Of a stretch of 64,000 bases of DNA, positions 1 to 8,766 are shown piece by piece (the first letter of the stretch is position 1; every line of letters starts with the position of its first letter). A program made the translations under genes and the position numbers. The notes beneath the pieces were generated by a model. It saw only the letters and a program-made list of their open reading frames with translations, searched no databases and had not been told where the DNA came from. Source of the DNA: Duffyella gerundensis. Lineage in GTDB: Bacteria > Pseudomonadota > Gammaproteobacteria > Enterobacterales > Enterobacteriaceae. The stretch is taken from assembly GCF_001517405.1 (NCBI RefSeq), contig NZ_LN907827.1, positions 1,184,587-1,248,586 of the forward strand, in the 5' to 3' direction.

Positions 1-53
1 CTGTGACCCCAGCATTATGAGTGCTGTGCTCTAACCAGCTGAGCTACGTAGCC
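1..53 (-). tRNA. metT: tRNA-Met (CAU), partial
   Basis: Read on the minus strand, the gene starts at 53 and runs off the window start. It shows the acceptor 5' strand, D arm, anticodon arm and variable region; the T arm and 3' end lie outside. The loop reads CTCATAA between paired CAGCA and TGCTG, with the CAT anticodon at positions 17-19. The sequence matches the elongator tRNA-Met that opens the metT-leuW-gln tRNA operon beside asnB in E. coli, so more tRNA genes probably follow outside the window. Confidence 0.95.
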
Positions 54-92
54 ATCTTTTTTCGCGCTACCTTCATCGGCGTTGCGGGGCGC

Positions 93-121
93 ATTATGCG
101 GAGTTGACCTAAAAGCGTCAA
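93..121 (-). promoter_or_regulatory. Promoter of the tRNA-Met operon
   Basis: On the minus strand a TTGACG -35 (116-121) and a CATAAT -10 (93-98) are separated by exactly 17 bp. The stretch just after the -10 is GC-rich (GCGCCCCGC), a discriminator typical of stable-RNA promoters under stringent control. The start would lie about 30 bp upstream of the tRNA 5' end. Confidence 0.8.
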
Positions 122-231
122 CAAGTTTTTTCCCGTTTTTTACCCTGATGCGATTGTTTGTCTGGCTTATAACCAGCATGGTCGAATATTAAACAAAATT
201 CATTGTTGCAGCTGTTTTTCTGCCAGATTAA

Positions 232-249
232 CGGGCCATTGCTGGCCCG
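232..249 (-). terminator. Hairpin after asnB, possible terminator
   Basis: A perfect 7-bp stem (CGGGCCA/TGGCCCG) with a 4-nt loop lies 22 bp beyond the asnB stop. The downstream T-tract on the minus strand is poor, so termination may be weak or factor-assisted. Confidence 0.45.
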
Positions 250-270
250 CTGCACATCGTAACAGAGCGA

Positions 271-1935
271 TCAGTAAGCTGACTGATGAACGCCCACCGC
301 ACGGCCTGACGGGTCATCCATGTTTTTGAACGCTTCGTCCCACTCGATCGCTTTGGCTGATGAACAGGCAACGGATGGGCCACCCGGAACGCACTCAGCA
401 GCGCTCGGAACCGGGAACAACTCTTCAAAGATCTCACGATAGAGATAAGCTTCTTTGGAGCCAGGCGTGTTGTAAGGAAAACGGAAGTGCGCCGTTTTCA
501 GCTGTTGATCGCTGACCTCCTGCGCGGCCACCACTTTCAACGAGTCGATCCAGCTGTAGCCAACGCCGTCAGAGAATTGTTCTTTCTGGCGCCAGGCGAC
601 GCTTTCCGGCAAATAAGAGGAGAAACATTCACGCAGGATATGCTTTTCCATTTTACCGTTGCTGCCACACAGCTTGTCGGCCGGGTTGATGCGCATGGCC
701 ACATCAAGGAATTTCTTATCCAGGAACGGCACGCGCGCTTCCACGCCCCAGGCGGACATCGCCTTGTTGGCGCGTGCGCAGTCGTACATATGCAATGCCA
801 TCAGCTTACGTACGTTCTCTTCGTGGAACTCTTTAGCGTTTGGCGCCTTGTGGAAATAAAGATAACCACCGAATACTTCATCCGCGCCTTCGCCCGACAG
901 CACCATTTTGATGCCCATCGCTTTGATTTTACGCGACATCAGATACATTGGCGTTGAAGCGCGAATCGTAGTGACGTCATAGGTTTCAATGTGATAGATC
1001 ACGTCACGGATAGCATCAAGGCCTTCCTGCACGGTGAAATGGATCTCATGGTGCACGGTGCCAAGATGCTCAGCCACCGCTTTGGCGGCTTTGAGATCCG
1101 GCGAACCTTCCAGTCCTACCGCAAACGAGTGCAGCTGAGGCCACCAGGCTTCGCTCTTATCCTGATCTTCCACGCGCTTGGCCGCAAACCGTTTGGTCAC
1201 TGCGGAAATGATCGAGGAGTCAAGGCCGCCAGAAAGCAGCACGCCATAAGGTACGTCAGACATCAGGTGGCTTTTCACCGCATCTTCCAGCGCGTTTTTC
1301 AGCACGCCAGCATCGGTAACGTTGTGCTCAACGTTTTTATATTCCATCCAGTCGCGCTGGTAATAACGGTGAATTTCGCCGTCGGTGCTGCTCATGTAGC
1401 TACCGGCCGGGAACTCTTTGATCGAGCGGCATACCGGCACCAGCGATTTCATCTCTGAGGCGACAAACAGGTTGCCGTGCTCATCGTTGCCCATGTAGAG
1501 CGGAATTATGCCGATGTGGTCGCGGCCGATCAGCCAGGTCTGTTTTTCACTGTCATAGAGAATAAAGGCAAACATGCCTTCCAGCTCATCGAGGAAGTCG
1601 ACACCTTTTTCCTGATAAAGCGCCAGAATCACTTCACAGTCGGAGCCGGTCTGGAATTCATAGCGATCGCTCAGTTCAGCACGCAACGCCTGGTGGTTAT
1701 AAATTTCACCGTTCACCGCCAGCACATGGGTATGCGCTGCGTTATACAGCGGCTGAGCGCCATTGTTTACATCAACAATAGAAAGGCGTTCGTGAGCCAG
1801 AATCGCGTTATCATCAGCATATACGCCGGACCAGTCCGGGCCGCGGTGGCGCATCAGACGTGACAGCTCAAGCGCCTTTTTGCGCAGCTCGGTAGGATCG
1901 CTTTTTAAATCCAGAACACCAAAAATCGAACACAT
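271..1935 (-). CDS. asnB: Asparagine synthetase B (glutamine-hydrolysing)
   Basis: A 554-residue cytoplasmic enzyme that makes asparagine from aspartate, ATP and glutamine. Cys2 is the glutaminase nucleophile once the initiator Met is removed (MCSIFGV start). The N-terminal Ntn glutaminase domain spans about residues 2-190 and the synthetase domain carries the ATP pyrophosphatase loop SGGLDSS at 235-241. Length and sequence match E. coli AsnB closely. A GGAG ribosome-binding site precedes the ATG at 1935. It is transcribed alone, with a nagD terminator upstream and the tRNA-Met operon downstream, the same neighbourhood as in E. coli. Confidence 0.97.
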   Translation of the reverse strand: MCSIFGVLDLKSDPTELRKKALELSRLMRHRGPDWSGVYADDNAILAHERLSIVDVNNGAQPLYNAAHTHVLAVNGEIYNHQALRAELSDRYEFQTGSDCEVILALYQEKGVDFLDELEGMFAFILYDSEKQTWLIGRDHIGIIPLYMGNDEHGNLFVASEMKSLVPVCRSIKEFPAGSYMSSTDGEIHRYYQRDWMEYKNVEHNVTDAGVLKNALEDAVKSHLMSDVPYGVLLSGGLDSSIISAVTKRFAAKRVEDQDKSEAWWPQLHSFAVGLEGSPDLKAAKAVAEHLGTVHHEIHFTVQEGLDAIRDVIYHIETYDVTTIRASTPMYLMSRKIKAMGIKMVLSGEGADEVFGGYLYFHKAPNAKEFHEENVRKLMALHMYDCARANKAMSAWGVEARVPFLDKKFLDVAMRINPADKLCGSNGKMEKHILRECFSSYLPESVAWRQKEQFSDGVGYSWIDSLKVVAAQEVSDQQLKTAHFRFPYNTPGSKEAYLYREIFEELFPVPSAAECVPGGPSVACSSAKAIEWDEAFKNMDDPSGRAVGVHQSAY

Positions 1936-2092
1936 ATCTTACTCCTGGCTCTCACCGCTGAGGTGATGTTGTCATAACGTCTTTGTATGAAGCAGCGCGA
2001 ATGACTGCGTGATGTATAAGAAAATGCGCTATTTCCCCCCGATGATGCAACTGTTTTAGCGATTTGCTGATAAAAAGGCTGTTGCAGAGGTG

Positions 2093-2119
2093 ATAAAATT
2101 AGATTTTATCTAATTTTAT
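2093..2119. promoter_or_regulatory. AT-rich perfect inverted repeat upstream of asnB
   Basis: Two perfect 12-bp arms (ATAAAATTAGAT and its reverse complement) flank a 3-bp centre. The repeat lies between the nagD terminator and asnB, about 160 bp upstream of the asnB start. It is too AT-rich and lacks a T-tract in the right place to be a classic terminator. An operator or a UP-like element is possible; no known regulator motif was recognised. Confidence 0.4.
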
Positions 2120-2186
2120 TGGCATTTCATTGAGGATTCGGCAATAAAAGTGGCGTTGAGTATGAAAAGTAGCCAGCATAAAGACC

Positions 2187-2211
2187 AAAAAAAACCTGGC
2201 GGCGCCAGGTT
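2187..2211 (-). terminator. Rho-independent terminator of the nagBACD operon
   Basis: On the minus strand an 8-bp stem (AACCTGGC/GCCAGGTT) with a 3-nt loop runs into a tract of eight T (forward A-run 2187-2194). It lies immediately after the nagD stop codon. Confidence 0.85.
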
Positions 2212-2215
2212 GGTT

Positions 2216-2980
2216 TCAGAACAGATCGATATCCGCCACGCTGGGATAGATATAGTTTGGCCGGAATGGCATGGCATCAATATCACTTAGCGTAGAAACG
2301 CCCGAAAGCACCAGAATGGTTTCGAGCCCCGCCTGGAAACCCGCAAGGATATCGGTGCGTAAATTATCGCCGACAATGACCGTCTCTTCCGAATGCGCCT
2401 GCATTTTGTTCAGTGCAGCGCGAATGATAAGCGGGCTCGGCTTACCGACATAGAAAGGCCGACGGCCCGAGATTTTTTCGATACCGGCACACAGAGCACC
2501 GCAGGCGGGCACAAAGCCACGCGCATGCGTATCCGGGTTGGTAGCGATAAAGCGTGCACCATTGGCCACGAAAAACGCCGCCTTGTGCATCATGTCCCAG
2601 TTAAAGGAGCGGGTTTCACCCACGATGACAAAGTCAGGATTGATATCCGTAATGGTAAAGCCTGCTTTATAAAGTTCGTGGATCAGCGCGCCTTCACCGA
2701 CCACATACGCCTTTTTACCTTCCTGATGCTTGAGGAAATCTGCGGTTGCCATGGCCGAAGTATAAAAAGCGGAAGCGGGCAGTTCTATGCCAGCAGAAAG
2801 AAAGCGGTTGGCCAGGTCCTGCGCGGTTTGGGAAGGGTAGTTGGTCAGCAGAACCAGCGGCATCTCTTTTTCAACGATGCGCATCAGAAACTCGCCTGCA
2901 CCTGGCACAGCGGTGTTGTCGTGCATCAGCACGCCATCAATATCGCAGATTACATTTTTAATCATCTTGGTTTTATCCAT
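2216..2980 (-). CDS. nagD: HAD-family nucleotide/sugar phosphatase NagD
   Basis: A haloacid-dehalogenase-superfamily phosphatase, 254 residues as called, last gene of nagBACD. The catalytic DID motif is at residues 13-15 and the Mg-binding motif GDNLRTDI near the C-terminus. E. coli NagD dephosphorylates UMP and other nucleoside monophosphates in vitro; its role in amino-sugar use is unclear. The ATG at 2980 lies 14 bp after the nagC stop. An internal ATG at 2965 would give 249 residues and starts at MIKNVICD, nearly the E. coli N-terminus, so that start is equally plausible; neither has a strong ribosome-binding site. Confidence 0.93.
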   Translation of the reverse strand: MDKTKMIKNVICDIDGVLMHDNTAVPGAGEFLMRIVEKEMPLVLLTNYPSQTAQDLANRFLSAGIELPASAFYTSAMATADFLKHQEGKKAYVVGEGALIHELYKAGFTITDINPDFVIVGETRSFNWDMMHKAAFFVANGARFIATNPDTHARGFVPACGALCAGIEKISGRRPFYVGKPSPLIIRAALNKMQAHSEETVIVGDNLRTDILAGFQAGLETILVLSGVSTLSDIDAMPFRPNYIYPSVADIDLF

Positions 2981-2994
2981 CGTAAAAGGCGCAG

Positions 2995-4215
2995 TTACTC
3001 TTCCAACAGGTGTTGTAAAAGAAGGCCATTGAGCATCGCGCGTTTCGCCAGGGCAAAAGCGCCAATAGCTGAGCGATGATCGAGTTCGGAACGTACCACT
3101 GGCAAGTTTTTGCGGAATGCCTTCAGTACCTGAGTATTAATGCAGCTTTCCACTGCGGGCAGCAATATCCTACCAGCATCGGTGATTTCACCTGCGATCA
3201 CCACTTTTTGTGGGTTAAACAGGTTGATGGCAATGGCGATCGCCTTGCCTAAATAGCGTCCAACAAAGCCAATCACCTCGCAGGCCAGCGCATCACCTTT
3301 ATTAGCCGCTTTGCAAATGGCGGCCATTTGGCAATTATCCAGCGTTAATGAGCTGGAATAGCCCTGCTGTAGCAGATGGCGCACGCGGTTTTCTATGGCA
3401 CCGTTGGCCGCGATGGTTTCCAGGCAGCCGAAATTGCCGCAATGGCAGCGCTCACCCAAAGGATCGACCTGAATATGACCAATCTCACCGACATTGCCAT
3501 TACTGCCGAGAAAAATATGGCCGTTGGTGATAATGCCGGCACCGGTTCCACGGTGGACACGCACTAAAATAGAGTCGGCGCAGTCGCGAGATGCACCAAA
3601 ATAATGCTCTGCTAACGCCAGGCTGCGAATATCGTGACCGACAAAGCTGGTGACGCTGAATCTTTTTTTCAGGTTAGCGACCAGCGGCCAGTGGCTAACG
3701 GTGATATGCGGCATATAGCGGATTACGCCTTTATCAGGATCTACCAGTCCGGGCAGAATCACGGCAATGGCAATCAGTTCACGCAGCTTGCGCTGATAAA
3801 GCTCTTTAAATTGCGCAATGATGTCGAACAGCGCATTTTCCAGCGTTTCCTGCGTGCGCTGAGGCAAAGGGTAATGCTCTTCCGCAAGGGATTTACCGCT
3901 CAGGTCGAACAGCGTCAGGGTGGCATCATTGCGGCCGAGGCGCACGCCGATGGTATTAAAGCCGCGGGTTTCGGTGACGATAGAGATGGCGCGTCGTCCG
4001 CCGGTGGAGGCCTGCTGCTCGACCTCTTTGATCAGGCCGCGCTCAATCAGCTGGCGGGTAATTTTTGTGACGCTGGCGGGCGCAAGCTGGCTCAGTTCCG
4101 CAATCTGAATACGTGAAATCGGCCCTTGCCGATCGATCAGCCGATAGACGGCCGCGCTGTTGAGTTGTTTAACGAGATCAACATTTCCGATTTGTGCCTG
4201 GCCGCCAGTGGTCAT
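2995..4215 (-). CDS. nagC: NagC, GlcNAc-6-P-responsive transcriptional regulator
   Basis: A 406-residue ROK-family repressor, identical in length to E. coli NagC. A winged helix-turn-helix lies at about residues 18-60 (ISRIQIAE...SVTKITRQL). The ROK effector domain follows, with the zinc-binding cluster CHCGNFGC. It binds GlcNAc-6-phosphate, which releases it from operators of nagBACD, nagE and other amino-sugar genes. It sits 7 bp after nagA and is autoregulated through the nagB promoter, where a candidate operator is visible at 6367-6387. Confidence 0.97.
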   Translation of the reverse strand: MTTGGQAQIGNVDLVKQLNSAAVYRLIDRQGPISRIQIAELSQLAPASVTKITRQLIERGLIKEVEQQASTGGRRAISIVTETRGFNTIGVRLGRNDATLTLFDLSGKSLAEEHYPLPQRTQETLENALFDIIAQFKELYQRKLRELIAIAVILPGLVDPDKGVIRYMPHITVSHWPLVANLKKRFSVTSFVGHDIRSLALAEHYFGASRDCADSILVRVHRGTGAGIITNGHIFLGSNGNVGEIGHIQVDPLGERCHCGNFGCLETIAANGAIENRVRHLLQQGYSSSLTLDNCQMAAICKAANKGDALACEVIGFVGRYLGKAIAIAINLFNPQKVVIAGEITDAGRILLPAVESCINTQVLKAFRKNLPVVRSELDHRSAIGAFALAKRAMLNGLLLQHLLEE

Positions 4216-4222
4216 TCAATAC

Positions 4223-5371
4223 TTACTCGCTGAGGACTTCGTCGCCGTTAACGATAGTCTTGGTAATTCGATAATCGCGTGTAAAAACAGTAAGGTTAGC
4301 CACTTTTCCCGCTTCTATAGTGCCTAACTGCCGATCAACGCCGATTGCCCGTGCCGGATAAAGCGTCGCCATGCGCACCGTTTCATCCAGTGCAATGCCA
4401 ACCTGTTCAACGCAGTTTTTGACCGCTTCAATCATGGTCAACGCTGAACCGCTGAGCGTGCCGTTTTCATCAACGCAGAGTCCGTCGCGATAGTATATTG
4501 TTTTTCCTGCAAAAATGAACTGGTCAATCTCTGCGCCTGCCGGGGCGGTGGCATCGGTGACCAATACCAGCTTATCGCCTTTGAGACGTTTGGCATTGCG
4601 CACATTGGCGTAATGCACGTGAAGTCCATCAACGATAATGCCGCAGTAAACGTCAGGCGCGTCGAACAGCGCGCCAGCGAGACCAGGCTCGCGGCCAATC
4701 ATCGGCGGCATAGCATTATAAAGATGGGTAGCGAAACGGGCACCGGCGCCAATGCCTGCCTGCGCTTGCTCATAAGTAGCATTTGAGTGGCCAACCGAAA
4801 CCACAATACCTGCAGCCACAAGCTGCTCAATCACCGCCGAGCCCGCCATTTCTGGCGCCAGCGTGACCTTGCTGATGACCTCTGCATGCTGGCAAAGGTA
4901 ATCAACTAATGCCGGATCGGGCGTGCGAATCAAATCAGGATTGTGGGTACCTTTTTTAATCACGTTAAGCCACGGCCCTTCCAGATGCAGGCCCAGCGCC
5001 TGATGGCGATGTTCAGCCAGCCAGCTACCCATTACGTCAATGGCACGCTTCATCAGCGCATCGGTGCTGGTAATCAGCGTCGGCAGGAAGCTGGTGCAGC
5101 CCGATTTTTCATTGGCTTTTTGCATGGTGTTCAGTGTATCGAGGCTGATGGCCTCAATGTCGTCATTGAACTGCACGCCACCACAGCCGTTAAGCTGTAG
5201 ATCGATAAAGCCAGGGGTAATATTCGCCCCCTGGACATCGCGTTGCTCAATTCCTGCGGGCAGCTCAGTGAACGGACAAACGCGGTCGATCAGGCCATCA
5301 GCGATGACGACAGCATGGTTATCAAGAACGTGATGACCGGTAAAAACGCGGCCATTGGTCAGAGCATACAT
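4223..5371 (-). CDS. nagA: N-acetylglucosamine-6-phosphate deacetylase
   Basis: A 382-residue amidohydrolase-fold enzyme that deacetylates GlcNAc-6-P to glucosamine-6-P plus acetate and so clears the NagC inducer. The FIDLQLNG motif lies near residue 56, followed by the metal and substrate motifs HLEGPW, GHSNAT, THLYNAM and VTDATAPAG, whose last Asp is catalytic. It lies 86 bp downstream of nagB in the same operon and 7 bp before nagC. Length equals the E. coli enzyme and no key residue is missing. Confidence 0.97.
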   Translation of the reverse strand: MYALTNGRVFTGHHVLDNHAVVIADGLIDRVCPFTELPAGIEQRDVQGANITPGFIDLQLNGCGGVQFNDDIEAISLDTLNTMQKANEKSGCTSFLPTLITSTDALMKRAIDVMGSWLAEHRHQALGLHLEGPWLNVIKKGTHNPDLIRTPDPALVDYLCQHAEVISKVTLAPEMAGSAVIEQLVAAGIVVSVGHSNATYEQAQAGIGAGARFATHLYNAMPPMIGREPGLAGALFDAPDVYCGIIVDGLHVHYANVRNAKRLKGDKLVLVTDATAPAGAEIDQFIFAGKTIYYRDGLCVDENGTLSGSALTMIEAVKNCVEQVGIALDETVRMATLYPARAIGVDRQLGTIEAGKVANLTVFTRDYRITKTIVNGDEVLSE

Positions 5372-5457
5372 ATTTTCTCTCCCGACAATTCCGGGTAACT
5401 AAAACGCACCCCTTAAGGCAGATGCGTTTAGCGAAGCCCGGATAATTATCGATGTGT

Positions 5458-6258
5458 TCAAAGGTTTTTCATATTTTCCGCTTCCATCTCGCGGAAATAT
5501 TTTACTGTTTTGACTTTCAATTCCATGGTGGCCGGCTCATCGCATACCACAATCGATTTGGCATGCAGCTGCAAACAGCTGATGGTCCACATGTGATTCA
5601 CATTGCCTTCGACCGCGGCTTGTAGCGCCTGGGCTTTGACATGACCAGTAACCAGAATCATCACCTCTTCGGCATCAAGCAGCGTGCCAACGCCCACGGT
5701 CAGCGCATATTTCGGCACCTGGCTGACGTCACCGTCAAAGAAGCGTGAATTCGCCACGCGGGTGTCATGCGTTAAGGTCTTGATGCGCGTGCGGGAGGCC
5801 AGCGATGAGGCCGGTTCATTGAAAGCAATATGACCATCGTTGCCGACGCCGCCCATGAACAGATGGATCTTGCCATAAGCGCGAATTTTCTCTTCGTACT
5901 GGCGACATTCTGCGTCAATGTCCGGGGCATTGCCATTAAGAAGATTGATATTTTCTTTTGCAATATCAACGTGGTCAAAGAAATTGCGGTGCATGAATGT
6001 GTGGTAACTTTCCGGATGTGACTCCGGCAGGCCAACATACTCATCCATATTGAACGTCACCACATGCCTGAAGCTAACCTGGCCCGCTTTATGCATCTCA
6101 ATAAGATATTTATAGGCTTCAAGTGGCGTGCCGCCGGTTGGCAGGCCAAGGACAAAAGGGCGATCGGCGGTGGGGTTAAACGCGTTGATACGGTTAACGA
6201 TGTGGCGCGCGGCCCATTTGCCCACGTCGCTGGCGGAAGATAGTGGAATCAGTCTCAT
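5458..6258 (-). CDS. nagB: Glucosamine-6-phosphate deaminase
   Basis: Converts glucosamine-6-P to fructose-6-P and ammonia, feeding amino sugars into glycolysis. The ATG at 6258 gives 266 residues, the E. coli length and N-terminus (MRLIPL), and has a GAGGTG ribosome-binding site six bases upstream; the TTG at 6270 lies within or before that site and is rejected. Motifs [16 protein letters not shown] (catalytic Asp) and [11 protein letters not shown] (catalytic Asp/His) are intact. First gene of nagBACD, divergent from nagE. Confidence 0.97.
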   Translation of the reverse strand: MRLIPLSSASDVGKWAARHIVNRINAFNPTADRPFVLGLPTGGTPLEAYKYLIEMHKAGQVSFRHVVTFNMDEYVGLPESHPESYHTFMHRNFFDHVDIAKENINLLNGNAPDIDAECRQYEEKIRAYGKIHLFMGGVGNDGHIAFNEPASSLASRTRIKTLTHDTRVANSRFFDGDVSQVPKYALTVGVGTLLDAEEVMILVTGHVKAQALQAAVEGNVNHMWTISCLQLHAKSIVVCDEPATMELKVKTVKYFREMEAENMKNL

Positions 6259-6366
6259 GCGGCACCTCAAATAAATGGAGAAGACAAGTTTAGTTGGAAA
6301 GGATTCGTGACGTTAATCTACCAATAGCAGCGGAAGTAGCCGTACAGCAGACATTTTTACGCCTTG

Positions 6367-6387
6367 TTATTTTTAATAATAAAATAA
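6367..6387. promoter_or_regulatory. Candidate NagC operator, nagB side
   Basis: A 21-bp dyad with perfect 7-bp arms TTATTTT and AAAATAA around the centre TAATAAT. The AT-rich arms fit the NagC binding pattern known from E. coli. It lies about 110 bp upstream of the nagB start. Confidence 0.65.
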
Positions 6388-6432
6388 GTTTTGTCTGCAG
6401 GCCATTAGTAAGTGTCCTAATAAACATATTTA

Positions 6433-6448
6433 GGTGATAACTATCACA
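6433..6448. promoter_or_regulatory. Candidate CRP site between nagB and nagE
   Basis: GGTGA and TCACA are separated by 6 bp, nine of ten matches to the TGTGA-N6-TCACA consensus. It lies between the two NagC operators, as in E. coli where cAMP-CRP activates both nag promoters. Confidence 0.7.
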
Positions 6449-6458
6449 CAAAGCGCGC

Positions 6459-6481
6459 TTTAATTTGCGAAGCGAATTAAT
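6459..6481. promoter_or_regulatory. Candidate NagC operator, nagE side
   Basis: A near-perfect dyad with arms TAATTTGC and GCGAATTA (one mismatch) centred at 6470. It closely resembles the high-affinity NagC site of E. coli nagE and lies about 110 bp upstream of the nagE start. Confidence 0.75.
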
Positions 6482-6591
6482 TTCTTTTTACACTGCGCAG
6501 CGTGGTGTGTAGTGTCATGAAAATGCCTGAAGATGGTGACAAAAAAACAAACAACTTCAGGTACCGGTTCGGCTCACAGGGGGAAGGGTAA

Positions 6592-8616
6592 ATGCTAGGT
6601 TACTTACAACGGGTTGGCAGGGCGCTGATGGTGCCGGTGGCAACGTTACCGGCGGCGGCAATATTGATGGGCGTCGGATACTGGATCGATCCTGACAGTT
6701 GGGGTGCCGGCAATGCCTTTGCCGCTTTACTGATTAAGTCGGGCGCGGCAATTATTGAGAATATGTCGGTGCTATTTGCGATTGGTGTCGCTTACGGCAT
6801 GTCAAAAGATAAGGATGGCGCGGCAGCACTGACCGGTTTTGTCGGCTTTCTGGTGGTGACGACACTCTGTTCACCGGCAGCGGTGTCGATGATTCAAAAA
6901 ATACCCGTTGAGCAGGTGCCGGCGGCCTTTGGCAAAATCAACAACCAGTTTGTTGGCATCCTTGTTGGGGTGCTCTCTGCTGAGGTTTACAATCGCTTCA
7001 GCCAGGTTGAACTGCCGAAGGCGCTCTCATTCTTCAGCGGACGTCGACTGGTACCGATTCTGGTCTCATTCCTGATGATCGTGGTCGCCTTTATTCTGAT
7101 GTATATCTGGCCGGTAATCTTTAATGGCCTGGTGGGCTTTGGCGAACATATTCAGAAAATGGGCTCGGCGGGCGCGGGCATCTACGCCTTCTTTAACCGC
7201 ATGCTGATTCCGGTCGGCCTGCATCATGCGCTGAACTCGGTGTTCTGGTTTGATGTTGCGGGTATTAATGACATTCCTAATTTCCTCGGCGGCGCGCAAT
7301 CTATCGAAAGCGGTAAAGGCATCGTCGGCATCACCGGTCGTTATCAGGCGGGCTTCTTCCCGATTATGATGTTTGGCCTGCCGGGCGCTGCGCTGGCGAT
7401 CTATCACTGCGCCAGGCCAGAAAATCGCGCCAAAGTTGCGGGCATTATGTTAGCCGCTGCCTTTGCCGCCTTTTTTACCGGTATTACCGAGCCGCTGGAA
7501 TTCTCTTTCATGTTTGTGGCACCAGTGCTCTATGTTATCCACGCCTTCTTGACTGGCGTGTCGGTGTTCATCGCCGCCAGCATGCACTGGATTGCTGGTT
7601 TTGGCTTCAGCGCCGGGCTAGTGGATTTGGTCCTGTCGACGCGTAACCCGCTGGCCACCCACTGGTACATGCTGATTCCGCAGGGCATCGTCTTCTTCGT
7701 GCTTTATTATGTGGTTTTCCGTTTTACCATCAAAAAGTTCAACCTGATGACGCCTGGTCGCGAACTGGCCGTAGTGGGCGATGAAAGTGACGGCTATGAC
7801 GTTAATATCGACACGAAAACGAATGGCGAAAGCGAGACCGAAACGCTGGCTCGTCGTTATATCAGCGCGGTGGGCGGTTCAGATAACCTGACCAGTATTG
7901 ATGCCTGTATTACCCGTTTACGCCTGAACGTCAAAGATGCGGCCACCGTGAATGAAAGCGTAGCCAGGCGGCTGGGTGCCTCTGGCATTATTCGTCTTAA
8001 CAAGCAGAGCGTGCAGATTATCGTGGGCACGCGCGCCGAAGCCATCGCCTCTGCTATGAAAAACGTGCTGGCTAAAGGACCGGTTGCCGCATCGACCGCG
8101 GTTCCCGCTACCGTGGCAGAACCGGCACCGCAGGCGGTAAGAAACGTCGATAAAACGGTGATTGCCACGCTGGTGGCGCCGGTGAGTGGCGAGGTCGTTG
8201 CGCTGGAGAAGGTTGAAGATGAGGCGTTCGCCAGCAAAGCCGTAGGCGAGGGTGTGGCCATTCGGCCCACCGGCAGTACGGTAGTGGCGCCAATTGCTGG
8301 CACCATCGTTAAAATTTTCAACACCAATCACGCTTTCTGTCTGGCCACCGATGATGATCTTGAGATTGTGGTGCACATGGGGCTCGACACCGTGGCGTTG
8401 CAAGGACAGGGCTTTACCCGGCTGGTGGAAGAGGGCGCCGTTGTGACCGCAGGCCAGCCGATACTGGAGATGGATCTGGCGTTTCTGAACGCCAATGCCC
8501 GCTCCATGGTTAGTCCGGTTGTCATCAGCAATATCGATGATTTTGCCGGTATTACGTTGCTGGCAGGACAGCAGGTTGTGGCGGGGGAAACGCCACTGTT
8601 TGAGGTCAAAGGCTAA
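6592..8616 (+). CDS. nagE: PTS N-acetylglucosamine transporter, EIICBA
   Basis: Imports GlcNAc and phosphorylates it to GlcNAc-6-P using phosphate from HPr. At 674 residues it is a three-domain fusion. The membrane EIIC occupies roughly 1-375 with the GITEPLEF substrate motif. EIIB carries its phosphorylated Cys439 in IDACITRLR. EIIA follows an Ala/Pro linker and carries His595 in VVHMGLDT. It is about 26 residues longer than E. coli NagE, the difference falling mainly in the linkers. Transcribed alone opposite nagBACD from the shared control region; the ATG follows a purine-rich GGGGGAAGGG ribosome-binding site. Confidence 0.97.
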   Translation: MLGYLQRVGRALMVPVATLPAAAILMGVGYWIDPDSWGAGNAFAALLIKSGAAIIENMSVLFAIGVAYGMSKDKDGAAALTGFVGFLVVTTLCSPAAVSMIQKIPVEQVPAAFGKINNQFVGILVGVLSAEVYNRFSQVELPKALSFFSGRRLVPILVSFLMIVVAFILMYIWPVIFNGLVGFGEHIQKMGSAGAGIYAFFNRMLIPVGLHHALNSVFWFDVAGINDIPNFLGGAQSIESGKGIVGITGRYQAGFFPIMMFGLPGAALAIYHCARPENRAKVAGIMLAAAFAAFFTGITEPLEFSFMFVAPVLYVIHAFLTGVSVFIAASMHWIAGFGFSAGLVDLVLSTRNPLATHWYMLIPQGIVFFVLYYVVFRFTIKKFNLMTPGRELAVVGDESDGYDVNIDTKTNGESETETLARRYISAVGGSDNLTSIDACITRLRLNVKDAATVNESVARRLGASGIIRLNKQSVQIIVGTRAEAIASAMKNVLAKGPVAASTAVPATVAEPAPQAVRNVDKTVIATLVAPVSGEVVALEKVEDEAFASKAVGEGVAIRPTGSTVVAPIAGTIVKIFNTNHAFCLATDDDLEIVVHMGLDTVALQGQGFTRLVEEGAVVTAGQPILEMDLAFLNANARSMVSPVVISNIDDFAGITLLAGQQVVAGETPLFEVKG

Positions 8617-8636
8617 TCAGCTAAAACGTCACGCCA

Positions 8637-8664
8637 GGGCAGGAACACTTTCCTGCCCTTTTTT
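8637..8664 (+). terminator. Rho-independent terminator of nagE
   Basis: An 8-bp stem GGGCAGGA/TCCTGCCC with a 6-nt loop is followed by six T, 20 bp after the nagE stop. Confidence 0.9.
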
Positions 8665-8766
8665 ATGGGATTCAACGAACAAACGGTTGTTTCCCATCTC
8701 CGCTTTGTGGATCATACCGGTTATTTCGTGGTGCAAATCACAGACATTCGCGTTGAGGAAATTGAG

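Larger units (their letters stand above)
6259..6591. promoter_or_regulatory. Divergent nagB-nagE control region
   Basis: This 333-bp gap contains the two opposing promoters. It holds one CRP-type site flanked by two NagC-type operators, listed separately. The operator centres (6377 and 6470) are 93 bp apart, close to nine helical turns, which suits repression by a NagC loop as known for E. coli nagE-nagB. No gene is seen here. Confidence 0.8.
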
